Shown here: positions 60,264 through 64,000 of the stretch, piece by piece
How positions within the stretch are numbered: position 1 is the stretch's first letter
How the letters are laid out: each line of letters begins with the position of its first letter
From: Apostichopus japonicus
Taxonomy: Eukaryota > Echinodermata > Holothuroidea > Aspidochirotida > Stichopodidae
Assembly (NCBI RefSeq): GCF_037975245.1
Contig: NC_092564.1
Coordinates: forward strand, 10,828,484 to 10,892,483
DNA: 64,000 nt
Reading direction: 5' to 3'
The notes under the pieces: model-generated
What the model saw: only the letters and a program-made list of their open reading frames with translations
Databases searched by the model: none
What the model was told of the DNA's origin: nothing
Translations under genes and position numbers: made by a program

Positions 60264-61282
60264 TATGAAAACGTCAAAATGGAGTTGTCGGTGTAAGGGG
60301 TAGGGTGAGGCGCACACCCCTTCCAAAATCATCGATCCGTCACTGGCTACACTATGTGTATAATAGGGATCAGCCCTGTAATTATGTCACTGTTCTTTTT
60401 TCTCTTCCCAGTTGCTTGCCCTTTTTTCTACTCCCTCCTTTTCTCCATTTCCTCTATTTCTTCTTTTTCTTTTCCCTTCCTTCCTCCCCTTCTTTCCCCT
60501 CTTTTTCCCTTTTTTCTTCTCTCTTTTTTTCTCGCCTCTATTTCTTACCTGGGGGGCGCACGCCCCCAACGCCCCCCTAGATACGCGCGCCCCCAACGCC
60601 CCCCCTGGATACGCGCCTGATCAAGGTGGTCAGAATTTGACCCTAAGTGACCTTTGACCTCTTCATAGAACATTCAGTTCTAGTACATTTCTGAGCATGA
60701 GGATAATCGCAGCTTTGATTTTGATGTCGACAAGGATTTCAGGCTTTTGGCAGCTGATGACTCCAATTTACATTTGACCTCTTAACAGAACTGCTCAAAG
60801 TGTAATGCTCAGTGAGGGGGACCTACCACCTAATTATGACATTTTACCGATGCTACAGATATTCACTAAACTAGACTACAAGGTTTTTGTATTTTGGCAG
60901 CTGATGACCTCAATTGACATAACTTCAAAATTTCCATCTGTAAATATGAGAACATTTTCAACATGATACCCTTGAGAAGGGCACTTTTGAAAACATGCAA
61001 GAGAGAATAAAAAACCCAGTATTTTTAGGTGCAGGGCAGAGATGGTCTTATGGTATTGCAGAAGTATTCAAGACTATGCATGAAATAAAGATAGATTTCC
61101 CCAGAAAAAATTTCTGCCAAACTATTCCTTAAAATTTAGGAGAGCAGTTTTTTCAAGAGTTTTAAGTACAGCTTCCATAACAGTGTTCTCTATTATATCT
61201 CTTGCTATTTATGGTGATACAAAAATTTACACACATGGTGATACAAAAAAAAGAAGTAGAAAAGCTTACATATATATACAGT

Positions 61283-61284
<2 letters not shown>
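60264..61284. other. non-coding, with pyrimidine-rich tract and transposon end-like sequence
   Basis: GATCCGTCACTGG near 60333-60345 looks like an inverted hAT end (CAGTGACGGATC). A CT-rich tract spans about 60390-60540, then CGCCCCCAACGCCCCCC occurs twice (60563, 60590). Open frames here come from the CT-rich tract. Confidence 0.45.

Positions 61285-61333
<49 letters not shown>
61285..61333. repeat. (TA)n microsatellite
   Basis: About 50 bases of TA repeat, with further ATAT words on both sides. Confidence 0.9.
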
Positions 61334-61336
<3 letters not shown>

Positions 61337-61364
61337 TTTACATATATATATGTACATATAGATA

Positions 61365-61500
61365 GGGAGTACTCTATTCGATTAAGCCCAAAAGGGTTTC
61401 TTAGTTGACTTCCTTTCACATTTTTTACTTATTTGTACTTTTATTGTCTTGTTCACCTTGTAATACTATGTGATGAAACAAATAATAATAATAAATATAT
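61365..61500 (+). mobile_element. CR1-group LINE 3' end, diverged (copy 5)
   Basis: GGGAGTACTCTATTCGATTAAGC and GACTTCCTTTCAC are recognisable counterparts of the family's 3' hairpin and following block, and the end is CACCTTGT...GTGATGAAACAAATAATAATAA. The 5' arm no longer pairs well, so this is a diverged relative with an AAT tail. Confidence 0.5.
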
Positions 61501-61527
61501 CTTTTAAGAAGCTGCAACATCGGTGGC

Positions 61528-61745
61528 TCAAAAAGTTTGTGATCCTGAAAGTTTTAGACCGGCAGGTCTTTCTGGTAGCTGGATCGAATCACATTCCGAT
61601 TCTTCTTCAACTTTAGTCCTATTTCTAATCCCTTCGGGGGAAACTTCCATCAGCTTGTCATTTTGGATTGATGAAGCGTTCGGCACGTCGCTACCAGAAT
61701 TGGAACAAACTTTTCTGTCTTCTTCTGCCTTCAGGAGGTTATCGT
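61528..61745 (-). CDS. candidate host gene, terminal exon
   Basis: Minus-strand acceptor CTTACCAG precedes an open frame DNLLKAEEDRKVCSNSGSDV, PNASSIQNDKLMEVSPEGIR, NRTKVEEESECDSIQLPERP and AGLKLSGSQTF, then TGA. Polar and acidic, low complexity of fold, compatible with a disordered cytoplasmic tail. It joins the exon 61791-61979 in frame across a 45-base intron (phase 1), which is short for an animal but possible. The motif QLPERP occurs in both exons. Protein not recognised. Confidence 0.45.
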
Positions 61746-61790
61746 CTGGTAAGCCTTTCCTGATCTGGTAAGAGTTAGACTGTACTTAAC

Positions 61791-61979
61791 TCGGAGGTGA
61801 GACGGAGGCTTTCATGTCCATAATGAGACTAGAGAAGGGATCTGAATCGGCTACAGGGGCTTGGGATTCCAATTTATTGTCTCTGTCTGATGTTTCGTCA
61901 TCTTCCCAAGCCTCTTCCAAATTTAAGTCTTCTGGAGGTCTCTCAGGGAGCTGTTCCATGGTGGACACCATAGGTGGTT
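61791..61979 (-). CDS. candidate host gene, internal exon
   Basis: Between a T-rich acceptor ending GGACAG and donor GTTAAG the minus strand reads PPMVSTMEQLPERPPEDLNL, EEAWEDDETSDRDNKLESQA, PVADSDPFSSLIMDMKASVS, PP. Strongly acidic and Ser/Pro-rich. It requires an incoming phase of one base, whereas the exon upstream at 62756-62889 supplies two, so an exon is missing between them or one border is wrong. Confidence 0.45.
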
Positions 61980-62755
61980 CTGTCCATAAAGGAGTATGAA
62001 AGAAAATTACTAGATAGGAATACACAAGCCATGTAAACTAATTTTTAGATTTCTTGACCTTCGACCTCTTTGACGTCATCAATCACGCAGGCATGAGTTA
62101 ACATGGTTAGGCACCCACCCACCAAGCTTGAACTCGACAGGACTTGGGGTCTAGGAGGAGTTTGCGACATACTTAGTTTTGCTCACTCACTCACGCACAC
62201 AGACATACACATGCACACTCACTTACTCACATTTTTGATGTGGGGTGAAATACAATATCTCATCTCCCTATTCATTACATGAAGGGAGATGAGATCAAAA
62301 CAAACTCAACACAAGGTCACAAACAGTTCTGCTTTACAGCAAGAAATAGATAGTGGTCTACTTTAAAATGCACTGTGCAGTTTTCAGTACAGTCAACTGT
62401 TTATATTGTAAATTTAAAAATCATATCGTTTAAGCAGCTTATTTTAGCCGCCCACCCCTCCTCCACTCACCCCCACCCCAAATCGAGTTCTATTAACCTT
62501 CCCAATCCTTTACAACTTGAGATAGTTTAAAATGTCGTTACCAAGACACAGCGTTACCTTTCAACAAGTTACATTTATGGTAAGTAAACATTCAGTTTGG
62601 GATTATCCAATAACTTGTCTCAATACATTGCATTTACTTTTCCCAGTCAGTTTCTTATTTTTGAATTGTTTTACAAAAGAATAAAACATAGATAATATGT
62701 TGCCAGCTGACAAAACCTTGCTTAAAATAAAACATGTTTAGAGAGTGAAACTTAC

Positions 62756-62889
62756 TTATGACTGGTTAAAATGTCCCTGTAACTATCGCTACCACTGGAC
62801 TCCGTGTTCAGAGATGAGCCATGCTTGTACTCGGACTGAGCCGTAGATCTCCTAAATTTTCTATAGCCACTTTTTGTGGGGAGAATAAA
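62756..62889 (-). CDS. candidate host gene, upstream exon
   Basis: Acceptor CCGCTACAG and donor GTAAGT enclose FILPTKSGYRKFRRSTAQSE then YKHGSSLNTESSGSDSYRDI and LTSHK. Basic then Ser-rich with possible phosphorylation sites. Both borders are good. Relationship to the two exons downstream is likely but the phase does not match directly. Protein not recognised. Confidence 0.45.
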
Positions 62890-63943
62890 CTGTAGCGGAA
62901 GATGAAAGAAAAGAGGACCAACAATGTAGACAGACAGAGGGTGAAAGAAGAACAAACAAAACACACTCAATGAACGTAAAAATATGTACGTCAGGCAGCA
63001 GGTGGATGGCAAAATACCTCTTGCGGTAATGAGCTTAAAAATCATCCATCACTGATAGCAACAACTGCGGTATGCCTTTTAACCCTTTCAATGCCTTAGG
63101 TGCCCTCTTGATCATCCTACAACTTTATCATCCAAGTCAGGGCTCTAAGATTGTCCAAAATTGCAGCGAAATTTGTGCCAAGAGCCAGTAAATATTGAGC
63201 AGCTGCAGGAAATGTTAAGGTTTTGATGTACAGTTTTCAAAAAACCACTGAAAAAAAAGTTGCTCTTAAAATTCTGTCTATTCTACATGTTTTTTTCTCA
63301 CTCTGGAAACCATGCCCCTTGGTGCCTTTCACAAGTGTATGTAAATAGCCTTGTTTTCCTACTAAAACTACAAAGTTGCTGTAGTGCCCCTGCTATCTCA
63401 ATGAAAATCAAAGACAATTTCTAATTCTCTCCCTCGAAATAGTGGCTGTGCCCCTCCGGATTCTTAATGAGAGTACATTAACAAACTGGGTACTTAGGTA
63501 ACAACTGCAATTGCTGATTCAAGGCACCAAACTGCATTAAATAAAAGCTTTCAATATATAAATATCTCTGCATCCTACCCTCTTGGTTTCTGTTACAGCT
63601 TATTGTTGCTCCATTTACTGATACTGTTTATATAATAAACTACTTATTATCGACTTTTGTTTTCCAAAATATTCTGTTTTGATTATTCTTGTGTGCAATT
63701 ACTCCACCGTAATGTTCAACTACAGTAGTAGCAGTGTGGTCTAACAGTTGAATGTTAAATGGATTCCAGAGGGGTGAGAAAGGTAGGGATTTGGGATGGG
63801 TACAGTGACAGGACTCACAGGAGTAAGGATTGGGGAGTACAACAATTACAGCCCATCATATATGGAGGGACTACGCCTACCTGCGTAAAGAAATATGATG
63901 TTTGTCCAGACGAAGAACAGATTTATCCTCTAAACTTGACAAA
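62890..63943. other. non-coding stretch
   Basis: No exon or transposon domain recognised. Confidence 0.45.

Positions 63944-63982
<39 letters not shown>
63944..63982. repeat. (TA)n microsatellite at window end
   Basis: About 40 bases of TA repeat with one AAAT interruption. Confidence 0.9.
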
Positions 63983-64000
63983 CAGGGTTCTGCCCGGGGT

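Noticed and set aside
60305-60657. Overlapping open frames rich in Ser, Phe, Leu, Pro
   Set aside because: They come from a CT-rich tract and are open in several frames at once.

Overview
This is a TE-rich invertebrate nuclear window. Exons are short and bounded by GT/AG introns, the intergenic DNA is AT-rich, and there are long (TA)n and poly-G/C tracts. DIRS, L1/Tx1-like, CR1-group and Jockey retrotransposons occur together, with several DNA-transposon derivatives. The TAGGCCTA-rich stretches and the degenerate I-PpoI-like His-Me endonuclease segment are reminiscent of echinoderm or hemichordate genomes, but the species is inference.

Layout. 1-5.5 kb: an L1/Tx1-like LINE fragment (minus), a rearranged DIRS reverse-transcriptase fragment, and two head-to-tail 3' pieces of a CR1-group LINE (plus) ending in a long (TA)n. 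6.8-7.3 kb: a small inverted-repeat element. 9.2-11.0 kb: a spliced but broken DDE integrase gene. 11.1-15.3 kb: a Harbinger-type MITE, a tandem duplication and a 1.7-kb TTAA-flanked element with terminal inverted repeats of about 230 bp. 17-20.3 kb: exon-like pieces, a decayed His-Me finger endonuclease, an L2-like LINE tail and a Mutator/Kolobok-like transposase fragment. 20.8-26.5 kb: a nearly full-length CR1-group LINE (minus) with ORF1, endonuclease, RT and 3' hairpin, 5' tandem repeats, and an 891-bp insertion splitting its ORF2.

26.7-32.5 kb: four unidentified exons, all phase 0 with good splice sites but one in-frame TGA. 32.5-38 kb: almost nothing recognisable. 38.6-39 kb: an inverted-repeat element with telomere-like core. 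41.3-43.8 kb: duplicated pieces of an ABCC (MRP) nucleotide-binding-domain exon spread through a 70-bp tandem repeat. 43.8-48.3 kb: a decayed Jockey-clade LINE. 48.6-50.2 kb: the last two coding exons of SRP68, the one clearly intact host gene segment.

51.9-57.5 kb: minisatellite, a 161-bp tandem repeat with RNA polymerase III A and B boxes, LINE fragments, a foldback, a hAT-type MITE, a second Jockey fragment and a hammerhead-like motif. 58.0-59.6 kb: a non-autonomous DNA transposon whose arms are arrays of the palindrome TTCCACTTAAGTGGAA, flanked by a 6-bp target duplication. 61.5-62.9 kb: candidate host exons on the minus strand.

The genes do not form an operon or pathway. The window is best read as one conserved housekeeping gene end (SRP68) and several broken or unidentified gene pieces embedded in layered transposon insertions. 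The most notable candidates are the palindrome-array transposon, the covarying 3' hairpin of the CR1-group LINE, the unidentified phase-0 exon chain, the 161-bp Pol III-like array and the duplicated ABCC exon.
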